NCBI RefSeq assembly: GCF_014873145.1
Contig: NZ_JADBEK010000001.1
Location: forward strand, 3,782,001 to 3,846,000
Source: Nonomuraea angiospora
Lineage (GTDB): Bacteria; Actinomycetota; Actinomycetes; Streptosporangiales; Streptosporangiaceae
Direction of reading: 5' to 3'
Length of the DNA: 64,000 bases
The position numbers were made by a program, and so were the translations under genes. The stretch's first letter is position 1. Every line of letters starts with the position of its first letter. This document shows positions 17,323-27,500 of this stretch, piece by piece. The notes under the pieces were generated by a model, which had not been told where the DNA came from, searched no databases, and saw nothing but the letters and a program-made list of their open reading frames with translations.

Positions 17323-18566
17323 GTGGACCTTCCCGGGCCCGTCCGGATGACGCCGTCGCTCCGCAGCGCCGCCAGCTCCGCCGCCGACAGGCCGAGCTCG
17401 GTGCGCAGCACCTCGTCGGTGTGCCCGCCGACCTCCGGCGCCGCCTCGGGAGGCGCCTGCTCGCCGTTCATCACCAGCGGCGATCCCGGCGCCCAGTGCT
17501 CGCCGACTCCGGGCTGGGCGATCCTGGCCATCAGCGGGTTCCCGGGCAGCGTCGCGGCCAGCTCCGTGAAGCTCCGGTACGTCGACCACAGCACGCGCGT
17601 GGCCCGCAGCGCCTCTTCCGCCTCGGCGAGCGTACGGGTCTCGAACCAGCTCGCGATCAGACCGCCGAGCACCCTGCGGTGCCGGTAGCGCTCGGACTCC
17701 GCGCCGAAGTCCACCCCGAGGGCGGCGGCCAGCGCGGAGACCACGCCGGTGAGGCCGGTGGCGGCGAGCAGGTCGCGCCAGTGCCGGTCGGTGAGCGCCA
17801 CGACCATCAGCCGCCCGCCGTCGGCGGTGGCGAAGTCCCGGCCGAAGGTGCCGTAGACGTGGTTGCCGACGCGCTCGCGCGAGGTGCCGTTCAGCTGCGC
17901 CTCGGCGAGGTAGCCGAGGCTTCCGGCGGCCGCCAGGGCGACGTCCTCCAGCGCCACCCGCACCTGCTGCCCCTCCCCCGTGAGCACGCGGTGCCGCTCC
18001 GCGGCCAGCAGCCCGACCGCCAGGTAGAGGCCGGCGGCCAGGTCCCAGGCGGGCACCACGCCGTTCACCGGCTGCTCGGCGTCCTCCGGGCCGGTCAGCA
18101 GCGGGAACCCGGTCGCCGCCTGGACCGTGTAGTCCACCGCGGTCCCGCCGTCGCGGCGGCCGGTGAGCAGCACGTGGATCACGTCGGGGCGGCGCGCCCG
18201 CAGCGCCTCGAAGGTCAGCTCCGGGTGCCGGTCGGAGTTGCCGATCACGATCCCGCCGCGCCGTCCCCCGCTGACGACCAGGTCGGCGACGAGCCGGCGG
18301 CCCTCCTCGGCGGACAGGTCCACCTCGACGGCGCGTTTGCCCTTGTTGAGGCCCGACCAGTACAGGCTCGTCCCGCTCTCGGCCAGCGGCCAGCGGGTAC
18401 GGTCGGGAGCGCCGCCGATCGGCTCGACCCTGATCACGTCGGCGCCCAGCTGCGCCAGCGTCATCCCGCTCAGCGGCGTGGCCACGTAGCTGGACAGCTC
18501 CACGATCCGCAGCCCGCTCAGCGGTCGCGCGGCATCCTTGGTCAACGGGTGGTCCCGATCACGCAC
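17319..18566 (-). CDS. Family III (CaiB/BaiF) CoA-transferase
   Basis: 415-residue CoA-transferase that moves CoA between carboxylates through an aspartyl-CoA anhydride. Family features: N-terminal LRIVELSSYVATPLSGMTLAQLGADVIRVEP, and the active-site Asp in GTAVDYTVQAATGFP. First gene of the operon, coupled to the hydratase by GTGA. Chloroflexus mesaconyl-C1-CoA to C4-CoA transferase belongs to this family; formyl-CoA, carnitine or itaconate transferases are alternatives. A short divergent promoter separates it from the esterase at 18642. Confidence 0.9.
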   Translation of the reverse strand: MRDRDHPLTKDAARPLSGLRIVELSSYVATPLSGMTLAQLGADVIRVEPIGGAPDRTRWPLAESGTSLYWSGLNKGKRAVEVDLSAEEGRRLVADLVVSGGRRGGIVIGNSDRHPELTFEALRARRPDVIHVLLTGRRDGGTAVDYTVQAATGFPLLTGPEDAEQPVNGVVPAWDLAAGLYLAVGLLAAERHRVLTGEGQQVRVALEDVALAAAGSLGYLAEAQLNGTSRERVGNHVYGTFGRDFATADGGRLMVVALTDRHWRDLLAATGLTGVVSALAAALGVDFGAESERYRHRRVLGGLIASWFETRTLAEAEEALRATRVLWSTYRSFTELAATLPGNPLMARIAQPGVGEHWAPGSPLVMNGEQAPPEAAPEVGGHTDEVLRTELGLSAAELAALRSDGVIRTGPGRST

Positions 18567-18641
18567 CCGACCAACCTAACCGAACGGCTCACATCGGGCG
18601 CTCGCTAACATCCGTCGTCGGACGACCCTGAAAGGCACGGC

Positions 18642-19409
18642 ATGAGCGAGCACCCCCTGTGGCCCACGACCGGCGAGGCGACCATCACCGCCTTCCCCGT
18701 ACGGCGCGACGGTCCCGGCCCGGCCGTCGTGGTCCTGCCGGGCGGCGCCTACCACCACCTCGCCGACCACGAGGGCGCGCCGGTCGCGCGCTGGCTCAAC
18801 TCGCTGGGCATCGCGGCGTTCGTCGTGCGCTACCGGATCGCCCCGCACCGCCACCCGCTGCCCCTGCTCGACGCCGCCAGGGCGGTGCGCTGGGTGCGGC
18901 ACCACGCCGCCTCGACCGGCGTGGACCCGGCCCGCGTGGGGGTGCTCGGCTTCTCGGCGGGCGGCCACCTGGCCGGACTGCTCGCCACCGAGGCGGGATC
19001 CATGCTGCCGGAGGGCCCGCACGACGCCGTCGACCAGGCCGACCCGCGCCCCGGGCTCGCCGTGCTCTGCTATCCCGTCGCCGAGCTCACCGGCCCGGCC
19101 GCCCACCAGGGCTCGGCCGCCAACCTGCTCGGCCCGGACGCGCCCGAGTCCGTACGCTCCGAGCTGTCGCTGCCCGAGCGCGTGGGCCCGGCCACGCCAC
19201 CCATGTTCCTGTGGCACACGGCCGACGACGAGGCGGTCCCCGTCGAGAACACCTTCCAGGTGGCCCGGGCGCTCGCCCGCCACCAGGTCCCCTTGGAGGT
19301 GCACGTCTATCCCAGCGGGCGGCACGGCCTGGGGCTGGCCGAGGCCGATCCCGTCGTGGGCGACTGGACCGGCCGCTGCGCCGCCTTCCTGCGCGCCCGG
19401 GGCTGGTAG
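18642..19409 (+). CDS. Alpha/beta hydrolase (acetyl-esterase type)
   Basis: 255-residue serine esterase. Oxyanion loop LPGGAYHH (about 32-39), nucleophile elbow GFSAGG with Ser105, acid in HTADDEAVPV (Asp195/196) and His228 in GRHGLGL give a full triad. No signal peptide, so cytoplasmic. The PGGAY and GFSAGGH motifs place it with carbohydrate acetyl-esterase/BD-FAE relatives. Divergent from the CoA-transferase; substrate unknown. Confidence 0.88.
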   Translation: MSEHPLWPTTGEATITAFPVRRDGPGPAVVVLPGGAYHHLADHEGAPVARWLNSLGIAAFVVRYRIAPHRHPLPLLDAARAVRWVRHHAASTGVDPARVGVLGFSAGGHLAGLLATEAGSMLPEGPHDAVDQADPRPGLAVLCYPVAELTGPAAHQGSAANLLGPDAPESVRSELSLPERVGPATPPMFLWHTADDEAVPVENTFQVARALARHQVPLEVHVYPSGRHGLGLAEADPVVGDWTGRCAAFLRARGW

Positions 19410-19615
19410 GGCTCAGAACTCCTGCGCGACCGTCCCGGCGCCGGGCCCGGACCTTCGTCGCGCGGCGGAAGCGGCCGGGGGCGACGCCGTGTCGCCATTG
19501 ACCGGCCTGGCTTTGAAGGGACGTTGACCTGATGCCGTCCCGCGGCGGGCAGAGAAGTGGGGCAGAGGAGCGTGGCAGGCCACGCTCGCACGGAATCGAG
19601 CCCGGAGGCACGGCG

Positions 19616-21433
19616 ATGTTCACCAGACGCGAATTCATGCGCCTGGCCGCGGTGACGGCAGGCGCTGGAGCATGCACGGCAGGGTCGGCGGATCGTGGCC
19701 TGCGCAAGTACGTCGACCCGTTGCCCCGCCTGCCGGTGGCCGTGCCCGACACGTCCGGTCATCCGGACCGCGACTCCTACGTGCTGACCATGCGCGAGCG
19801 CCCGTGGCGCTTCCACGCGGACCTGGCTACCACCGTCGCCTGGGGTTACTGGGTGTCCGACCCGTCCGGCCGTGGCCGGCCCGCGGGGCTCGGTTGCCTC
19901 GGCCCGGTCCTGGTGGCGCGGCGCGGTCGGCCGTCGATCGTGCGATACCGCAACGAGCTGCCGACCAGGCACCTGCTGCACCGCTCGATCGACCAGTCGT
20001 TGTGGCGGCAACTGCCCGGCGTACCAGCTGACCCGCCCGGGGGCCGGCACATGGGCATGCCCAGCGACCTCACCGTGTGGAACGTGGTGCATCTGCATGG
20101 GGGGTGGAGCCCGCCGCAGTCGGACGGCAACCCCGCCGCCTGGTTCACCCCGAAAGGCAGGCACGGCCCGCTTTACAAGACCTTGCCCGGAGCCGCGCCC
20201 AATGAGGCGATCTACGCGTACGGCAACCGGCAGCGGGCCACCATGCTCTGGTACCACGACCACGCGATGGACCTCACCCGGCTCAACAACTACGCCGGGC
20301 TGTCCGGGCTTTACGTGATCCGGGACGACGCCGAGGAGGCGCTCGGTCTCCCGCGGGGGCGCTTCGAGGTCCACCTGGTCCTGCAGGACCGTACGTTCAA
20401 CCCGGACGGCTCGCTCTCCTACCCGGTCAAAGGAGTGAACGCGTATCACCCGATCTGGTCCCCGGAGTGCTTCGGCGACACCCCGGTGGTCAACGGCAAG
20501 GCCTACCCCTTCCTGGCGGTCGAGCCGCGCCGCTACCGGTTGCGCGTCCTCAACGGGTCGAATTCCCGTTTCTACCACCTGTGGCTGGGCGACGAGCGGA
20601 CCCGGCTGCCGTTCTGGCTGATCGGGATCGGCGGGGGGCTGCGGGGCGACGCCTTGCGTACCACGACGCTGCTGATGGCCCCGGCGGACCGTGTGGACAT
20701 CGTCGTCGACTTCTCGGCGGTTCCCCGCGGCGGCACCGTCACACTCATGAACGACGCCCCTGCCCCGTTCCCCGCCGGGGGTGGCGGCCCGGCGATCCCG
20801 CAGATCATGCAATTCCGCGTGACCGAGCCGCTGAGCCGCCGCGACCCCACGACCCCGCCCGAGCGGCTGAACCTGCCACCACTGGAGCGGCTGCGGCCGG
20901 ACAGTGCGACGTACTGGCGCGAGCGGGTGCTGACCGAGACGACCGACCGGCACGACAACCCCGTCCACCTGCAGATCAACGGCAGGTTCTTCTTCGAGCC
21001 GGTGGACGACTTCGTCCGGGCCGACTCCACGGAGGTCTGGGAGTACATCAACACCACCGGCGACGCCCACCCCATGCACGTGCACCTCGTGCAGTTCCAG
21101 ATCCACAACCGGCAGAAGTTCGAAGCGGATCGGTACCGGGCCGACTACGGCCGGTGGCTGGCGGCGGGCCGCCCCACGGACCGCAAGCCGCAACTGGCCC
21201 GCTACCTCGTCGGCCCGCCCGTCCCGCCGGAGCCGGAACAACAGGGCTGGCGCGACAGCTTCATCGCCTACCCCGGCATGGTGAACAGGATCATCGCCCG
21301 CTACACCATGGCGCCACCGGTGCCGGGGATCGACGGCACGGGCACCACGTTCCCGGCCGACTACATCCACCACTGCCACATCCTGGAACACGAGGACAAC
21401 GACATGATGCGCCCCTGGCAACTCATCAGGTGA
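19616..21433 (+). CDS. Multicopper oxidase, Tat-exported (CotA/phenoxazinone synthase-like)
   Basis: 605-residue laccase-type oxidase that couples oxidation of phenols, metals or o-aminophenols to reduction of oxygen. All four copper motifs are present: HLHGG (about 159), WYHDHAM (about 211), HPMHVHL (about 484), and HCHILEHEDNDMM (about 586) with axial Met. The N terminus TRREFMRLAAVTAGAGAC has a twin-arginine signal, with a Cys that could be a weak lipobox. ATG 19616 follows GGAGG at proper distance; an earlier in-frame ATG at 19532 would bury the signal peptide. Preceded by about 200 bp without recognisable genes. It looks monocistronic, ending at a strong hairpin. Confidence 0.93.
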   Translation: MFTRREFMRLAAVTAGAGACTAGSADRGLRKYVDPLPRLPVAVPDTSGHPDRDSYVLTMRERPWRFHADLATTVAWGYWVSDPSGRGRPAGLGCLGPVLVARRGRPSIVRYRNELPTRHLLHRSIDQSLWRQLPGVPADPPGGRHMGMPSDLTVWNVVHLHGGWSPPQSDGNPAAWFTPKGRHGPLYKTLPGAAPNEAIYAYGNRQRATMLWYHDHAMDLTRLNNYAGLSGLYVIRDDAEEALGLPRGRFEVHLVLQDRTFNPDGSLSYPVKGVNAYHPIWSPECFGDTPVVNGKAYPFLAVEPRRYRLRVLNGSNSRFYHLWLGDERTRLPFWLIGIGGGLRGDALRTTTLLMAPADRVDIVVDFSAVPRGGTVTLMNDAPAPFPAGGGGPAIPQIMQFRVTEPLSRRDPTTPPERLNLPPLERLRPDSATYWRERVLTETTDRHDNPVHLQINGRFFFEPVDDFVRADSTEVWEYINTTGDAHPMHVHLVQFQIHNRQKFEADRYRADYGRWLAAGRPTDRKPQLARYLVGPPVPPEPEQQGWRDSFIAYPGMVNRIIARYTMAPPVPGIDGTGTTFPADYIHHCHILEHEDNDMMRPWQLIR

Positions 21434-21524
21434 CCGCCCCACATGGGCCGGGGGCCACCGAGAGCCGGCGTCCTGGACGGACGGCTCGCCGACGGTCGTC
21501 GGGGTCCGCCGCGGTCCTCGCAGC

Positions 21525-21578
21525 GGAGCTCCCGCACCGAACGGTGATCTGGGTCGACACCGTTCGGGCAGGAGCTCC
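21525..21578. terminator. Bidirectional hairpin terminator between MCO and RHS genes
   Basis: GGAGCTCC at 21525-21532 and CCGAACGGTG at 21537-21546 pair with CACCGTTCGG at 21558-21567 and GGAGCTCC at 21571-21578 around an 11-base loop. This gives a nearly continuous stem of about 20 bp between two convergent stop codons. It is the strongest hairpin noticed in the window. Confidence 0.85.
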
Positions 21579-21591
21579 GTCTCTCCTTCGC

Positions 21592-24500
21592 CTAACCTGG
21601 CGTGGACGGCGGCCGGAGGATCTGCCAGAGGCGCCAGATGATCATCGGTGCCTTCGAGGACGGACTGTCCGACGTGTACGGCTTGGAGGCCGGGCCGTGC
21701 CCGGTGCCCTGGTCAGCCATCTCATCAGCCATGCTCCGTGCGGTCCCTTGGTAGGAGTTCGTCGGATGGACCCTCCCCAGCTGCTCGTCGATCGAGCGTC
21801 TCTGCGCTTCGGTCAGCCCGCGCGACTGGCTCTGGCCGGTGTTCGGCGGAGTTCGCTGTGCCTTGGGCGGCGATTGCCGTTGAACCGCCCTGCGACTGGT
21901 CGGACGGACGGCGGGCCGATGCCTGACCGTGCTCCGGGGCCTGCTCGCACGCCTCGTCACCGCCCTGCGCGCAGCCGCTGCTCGTCGCCTGGCAGCCGCG
22001 GCTCGCCGCGCTGCCGCTGCCGCTCGTCGCCTGGCGGCCGCGGCGGCCGCCCGCTGCCTGGCCAGCGCGGCCTTCTTCCGCGCCGCTTGTGCCGCCCTCT
22101 TCTTGGCCGCTTCCGCGGCTCTCTTCCGCGCCGCCTCGGCCGCCTTCTTCTTGGCCGCTTCGGCGGCCCTGCGCTTGGCCGCTTCCAGGGCGCGCCTCCT
22201 GGCCGCTTCGGCGGCCCTGCGCCGGGCCGCGGCGAGTGCCGCCCTCCTGGCCGCGGCCGCGGCCGCCCGCCGAGCCGCGGCCTGTGCCGCCCGCCGAGCC
22301 GCGATACGCGCCGCGATCCTGAGCCCGATCCCCACGGCGATCCACACCCACTGGCCGTCGGGGTCGGTCATGGTGACGGGGCTGTTGCTGGCGTAGGCGT
22401 AGGCGTTGAGCTGCTGCGGATCTCCCTCGTCGATGATCGGGTCGACCGAGAGGAAGCGGCCGTTCGTGGCGTCGTACTCTCGGGCGCCGAGGTGGACGAG
22501 CCCGGTCGTCGCGTCCTTGGTGCCGCCGACGAATCCGCGTTGTCCCGGCCACCAAGGTGGTGGCGTCCCGCGGTCCTCGCCGAACGGGGTCTGCCTGCGG
22601 ATGGCCACGTCTCCGGTGCCGGCGTTCACCATGGCCTGCGCGGTGCCCTGATGATCGTTGGCCATGAAGTAGACCTGGTTGTCCGGCGTGCGCACCGCGA
22701 TGGCCTCGCCGCCGATGGTGTAGTAGCGGGTCTGCTCGACGACGTCCTTGGCGTAGTCGAGGCGCAGCTCCATGTCGTCGATGTAGAGGGTGGCGTCGGT
22801 GGGGGTCTTTCTGAGCAGGCGGTCGCCGTCGGCGTCGTAGATGAACGACGTCGTCTTGCCGGCCTCGCTCACCGACTCCAGGTTGCCTTCGGCGTCCCAG
22901 ACCAGGCTCTGGTCGGAGTTGCCGACCTTGCGCCTGGTGGTGTTGCCCGCGGCGTCGTACTCGAACAGGTCCGACCCGACGGTCTGGAGCGCGTGCGGCT
23001 GCTTGCCGCCGGCGGCCGGGTAGGTGGAGGTACGGGTGGTCTCACCCGCGCCGCCCCAGGCGTGCTTGGTCTCCTTGAGCCGGTTGCCGGTGGCGTCGTA
23101 GGCGTAGCTGACCGCGTACGGGGCCACGCCGCCGATCTTGTCCCCGGTCGGGCCGGAGGCGCAGTCGTCGGTGGCCGTCCAGGCCGAGGTCAGGCGGCGC
23201 AGATAGTCGTGCTTGAAGCACTGCGTGTCCTGGCCGGACCTGTCGGCGATCTTGGTGATGTTGCCGGCCGCGTCGTAGCTGTAGTTGAGGTCCAGATCGC
23301 TGGCGGCGGCACCTGCCCGGTCCAGCCGCATGCCGGTCAGCCTGCGGGTGCCCTCGTCATGGGTGTAGGTCAGCCAGGCCTTCTTGGTGCCCTCGCCCAG
23401 CTCGTACTGGAGGATCTCTCCCATCTTGGAGTAGCGGGTCGCGCTCACGTACGCCGCCAGGCCCGTGACCTTGGTCGGCTGGCTGAGCCCGTCGTAGCCG
23501 TACACGACCGACTCCTCCGTCAGGCCGCCTCCCGCCGGGAAGCTGACCGACTGGACCTGGTCGTCGACCGTGTAGCGCGTGTTGAGCTGGTAGGAGCCGG
23601 CCAGCTTGCCCTCCCGTTCCGGGATGGTGACGGTCTGGCGCAGGGTGCGGTAGTCGGCGTCGATGGCGTTGATCTCGGCCGTGTACGCCTGCCCTCCCAC
23701 GTACCGGATACTGGCGTTGAGTTCTCCCTTGGCCAGCGCGTCGTACTTCCATACGGCCAGCAGCGGGCCGGTGGCGGATCCTTCGCGCATCTCGGTCTTG
23801 CGACCCAGAACGTCGTAGCCGTACCACAGGGTCTTGCCACGCGCGTCGGTGGTGGTGACGATCTCGTCGGCGTCGTTGTACGTGGTGGTCGTGACGCCCT
23901 TGTCCGGGTCCTCCGTCCTGATCTCCCGGCCGCGCATGTCGTAGTGGTGGCGCCAGACGTTGCCCGCCGGGTCGGTCACCGTGGACAGGCGTCCGGCGCG
24001 GTCGTAGGTGTACTTGGTGGAGTCGTACTCGCCGGTCGGCGTCGCGCCCTTGTACTGGCGCAGCTCGATCAGCCGGTCCTGCGCGTCACCGATCCGGGTC
24101 GTCGCCGTGCCGCCCGGCGGCGGTGTGACGTGGAGCCGGTCGCCCTCCTCCCTGGCCGTCACCCGGTACTTCTCCACGCCCTTCACCTTGAGGATCTCGG
24201 CGTTGGCCTCACCCGCTCCGTCGAACAGCGAGACGACCTGGTTGGGCACGTCGGCGTCGGCCACCGCCAGCAGCTCGGTGGAAGGCGCGCCCGTGGCGAA
24301 GTAGCCGGTGTTGGCCTTGTACTCCTCGCCCTGCGAGTTGTGGAAGGTGTCGGTGATCGTGCGCCCATCACGTAGCGCGGGATCCGTCGTCTGGTCGTCC
24401 GCCGGCGCGGGTTCCTGGGTCTGGCGCTCGCGCATCAGGCCGTCGTACAGCTCATAGCTGGTCGTGTAGCCGCCGTCCGCGCGCAACGTCTTGGTGGTGA

Positions 24501-27500
24501 CGTAGCTGGGGCCGTCGGTGCGCATCGTGTAGGAGTACTCGGTGCTGGGCGACTGACCGGCCTCCTTGCTCCGGTCGGCCTGCCAGACCTTGGTCAGCCG
24601 GCCGAGCGCGTCGTACTCCATGTCGACGCGGCGGTTGTTCGCGTCGATCTCGGCGACGGGCTCGCCCCACGCCGGTTCGAGCAGGGTCCGCTCGACATGG
24701 CCGAGCTGGTTCGTCTCCGTGGTCTCCGTCGCCGGGGCGCCGGTGGCCGGGCTGTAGGTGGTGACGGACTTGGTGCCGACCGGGTCCGTCTCGCTGGTCT
24801 CACGGCCGTAGACGTCGTAGGTGCGGATGGTGCCGGTGATCGTCCGGCCGTCCGCCGAGACGAGCTCCTGGACCGTGGTCACATCGCCCTTGGTCGGCGC
24901 CTGTCCGTGCGCCTGGCCGTCATACTGGACTTTCTCGTCCGAGATCACCTCGTCGGCGGCCAGCTTGGAGACCGCGGTGCCGCAGCCGGCGGCGACCTTC
25001 TGAACCCTGCTGGGGTAGTCGAGCATCCAGGACGTGTCATTACGAGCGTAGGTGTAGCGGGTGCACTCGTCGTCATCGGCGGCGGCCAGGTCACCCTTCT
25101 CGTCGACCTGGAGGAGCAGGCCCTTGTCGTCGTACGCGCGCTCTTCGCCGGTACGCCGCCACTTGTCCCCCGGCAGTGCGGTGCGGGTGACCATGGACTT
25201 GGGCTGCACCACGTGGGCGGCCTTGGTGACGCCGCTCTGCGTGGACTCGGCCGTCTTGACCGACCAGGGCTCCTCGAGCGTCGCGCTCAGGATGGCCCCG
25301 CCGTCGCCGTCGAAGAGGATCTCCTCGCGCTCGAAGCCCGCGAACTGGTCGAGGTCGTCCAGTTTGACGCCCTCGGAGTCCGTGACCTGCGCGCTGCGCT
25401 TGGAGCCGTCGGCCTGCTTGTCGCCGTGCATGCCGCGGAAGTAGCGGAACTCCTTCAGCGTGCGCTTGCCGTCCTGCCCGTCGCCCTCGCGGACGCGGAC
25501 CCGGCCGAAGCCACGGTAGTCGGCCCAGGTGCGGTGCTCGGGCTTGACCAGGATGTTGTCGGCGTAGTGCCAGCCGGCACCGTCGAGGTACTCGTAGTCG
25601 GTGACCACGTTGGGCGAGCCCGCTACCCGGTCGACCTCGATCGTCTGGGTGACCAGGTACTTGTGGAACCAGTCGGTGACCTCGGCCTCGTTCGGCGGCG
25701 CCCAGCGCTGCGGGAAACAGCGCCTGGTGTTCTTGTCCGCCGTGGGGACGTCGCCCGGCTTGCAGTCGGCCGCCGAGTAGTTGACCCGCAGCTCGCCGCC
25801 GGACTCGTTGTTGATCGCCTGCACCCGCCACTTGACCAGCGGGGCGCGGCCCTCGTTGGCGTCCACCCGGTTGGGCAGCTGGACGCCGATGAACGTGACC
25901 TTGGGCAGCGTGATCGTGCCACCCACATGACCGGTCTGCTGGATCGAGGCCAGCCACAGCGCCGGGCTCATGCCGTCGCCCGAGGCGGGGAACTGGTGCG
26001 CCAGCGTCCAGGAGTCCACCGCGGTGTACTGGCCCGAGGCGTTGACGATCTGCGTGGTGACCTTGGTCAGGCGCTTGCGCGTGAAGAACGTCGGCGCCAG
26101 GCGGTCGGTGCACTTCACCCCGGAGTCGCAGATCTGGTCGAACGGGACGTCCGGCCAGCTGCCGGCGGTCTCCTTCTTGAGCTGGTCGGCGGCGCAGGTG
26201 ATGGTGCCGTTGGGCAGGCAGCGCTCGGCCACGTCGAAGACGACGCGGGCGGCGGGAGCCTTGGTGAACAGCTCGTTCTTCAGGTAGCCGTAGTCGATCC
26301 TGGTCAGGTACGCGCCGCGCACGTACTGCGTGCCGAGCTCCGGCTTCATGTTGCGGCCGTAGTGGTTGGTCTCCTGGGCGTACCAGTACGTGGTGGCGTT
26401 GCCGTGGGTGTCCACCGCGTAGTCGAGGTTCCACCGGTAGCCCTGCTGGCACCACGCGTTGGCCGGGGTGCTGTTGTAGCAGGGCTCGCCGCTGTTGTTG
26501 CCGAACACCGGCACCGTCTGCACCGACTTCGTCTCCGGCTTGCCGGTGACCCAGCCGGGCAGCCGGTTCAGGCCGAAGGTGTACTGCGTGCCGTCCGGCG
26601 TGGTGACCCGCCAGTACTCGCCGTTGTTGTCGCCGTTCGTGGCACCGGTCAGCGCCTCGATCCTCGTGCCGTCGTCCCGCTTGGGCCGCCACTGCTTCGT
26701 GGTGGCGTCCTTGACGAGCTCGACCGACGAGTCGCCCAGGGACATGGTGGCGTTGTCCTGGTCCCAGCACAGGTCGCCGGTCTTCTTGCCGTCGATCATG
26801 CAGGACTTGTAGCGGCGCTCGATGTAGCCGCCCGGGTTCAGCTCGAAGCCCTCACCGACCCAGGAGGCCTGGTTGTTGGTGGAGGCGGTGCGACCGTCCA
26901 CGCTCTGCGAGGAGTAGCCCAGCGACACGCCCGGCTCCTCACCACCCAGCGCCGGAGGCGTGCGCAGCTCGTAGCCCCAGGTGAAGTCACCCGACTGAGG
27001 ACCCACGCTCCAGTCGGACGAGGCCGCCAGAGAGGTCGCGGCATGGTCGCCCGACGGGCCGGACGCCGCCGCGGTCAGCGCGTACAGGCCGCCCGTCTCG
27101 ACCTCGGCGCTCACCGTACCGCTCGTCACGTTGTTGTCGCTCTTCACCGGCTGCGGCTGAGCGCAGCCGGCCGCGCCGGTGAGCGCGCACTCCTCCAGCT
27201 TCACCATGCGCAGCCGGGAGCCGTAGTCACCGCCGTAGGCGTACCGGAAGCCGGAGTAGTCCACCTCAAGGCGGGTCTTGACCGGCTTGGCCGCAGCCGC
27301 CGCTGCCGCCCCCTGCCCCGGCATGACGCGCATCGCCAGGCCGAGCAGGTCGGTGTCGAGCAACTCGACACTGATCGGGGTGGGCGCCTGCGCCGCCTTG
27401 GCCGTCCCCGATGCCAACTTCACCGGGAAGCCGGCCGCCAGGGTGGAGGCGGAACCGCCCAGTTCCACCTTCTGCGGTTTGGGCCAGGTGACGGCCGGCG

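Noticed and set aside
19087..19752. 221-codon minus-strand frame between esterase and oxidase
   Set aside because: Arg/Gly/Pro-rich and antisense to the esterase 3' end and oxidase 5' end; no motif.
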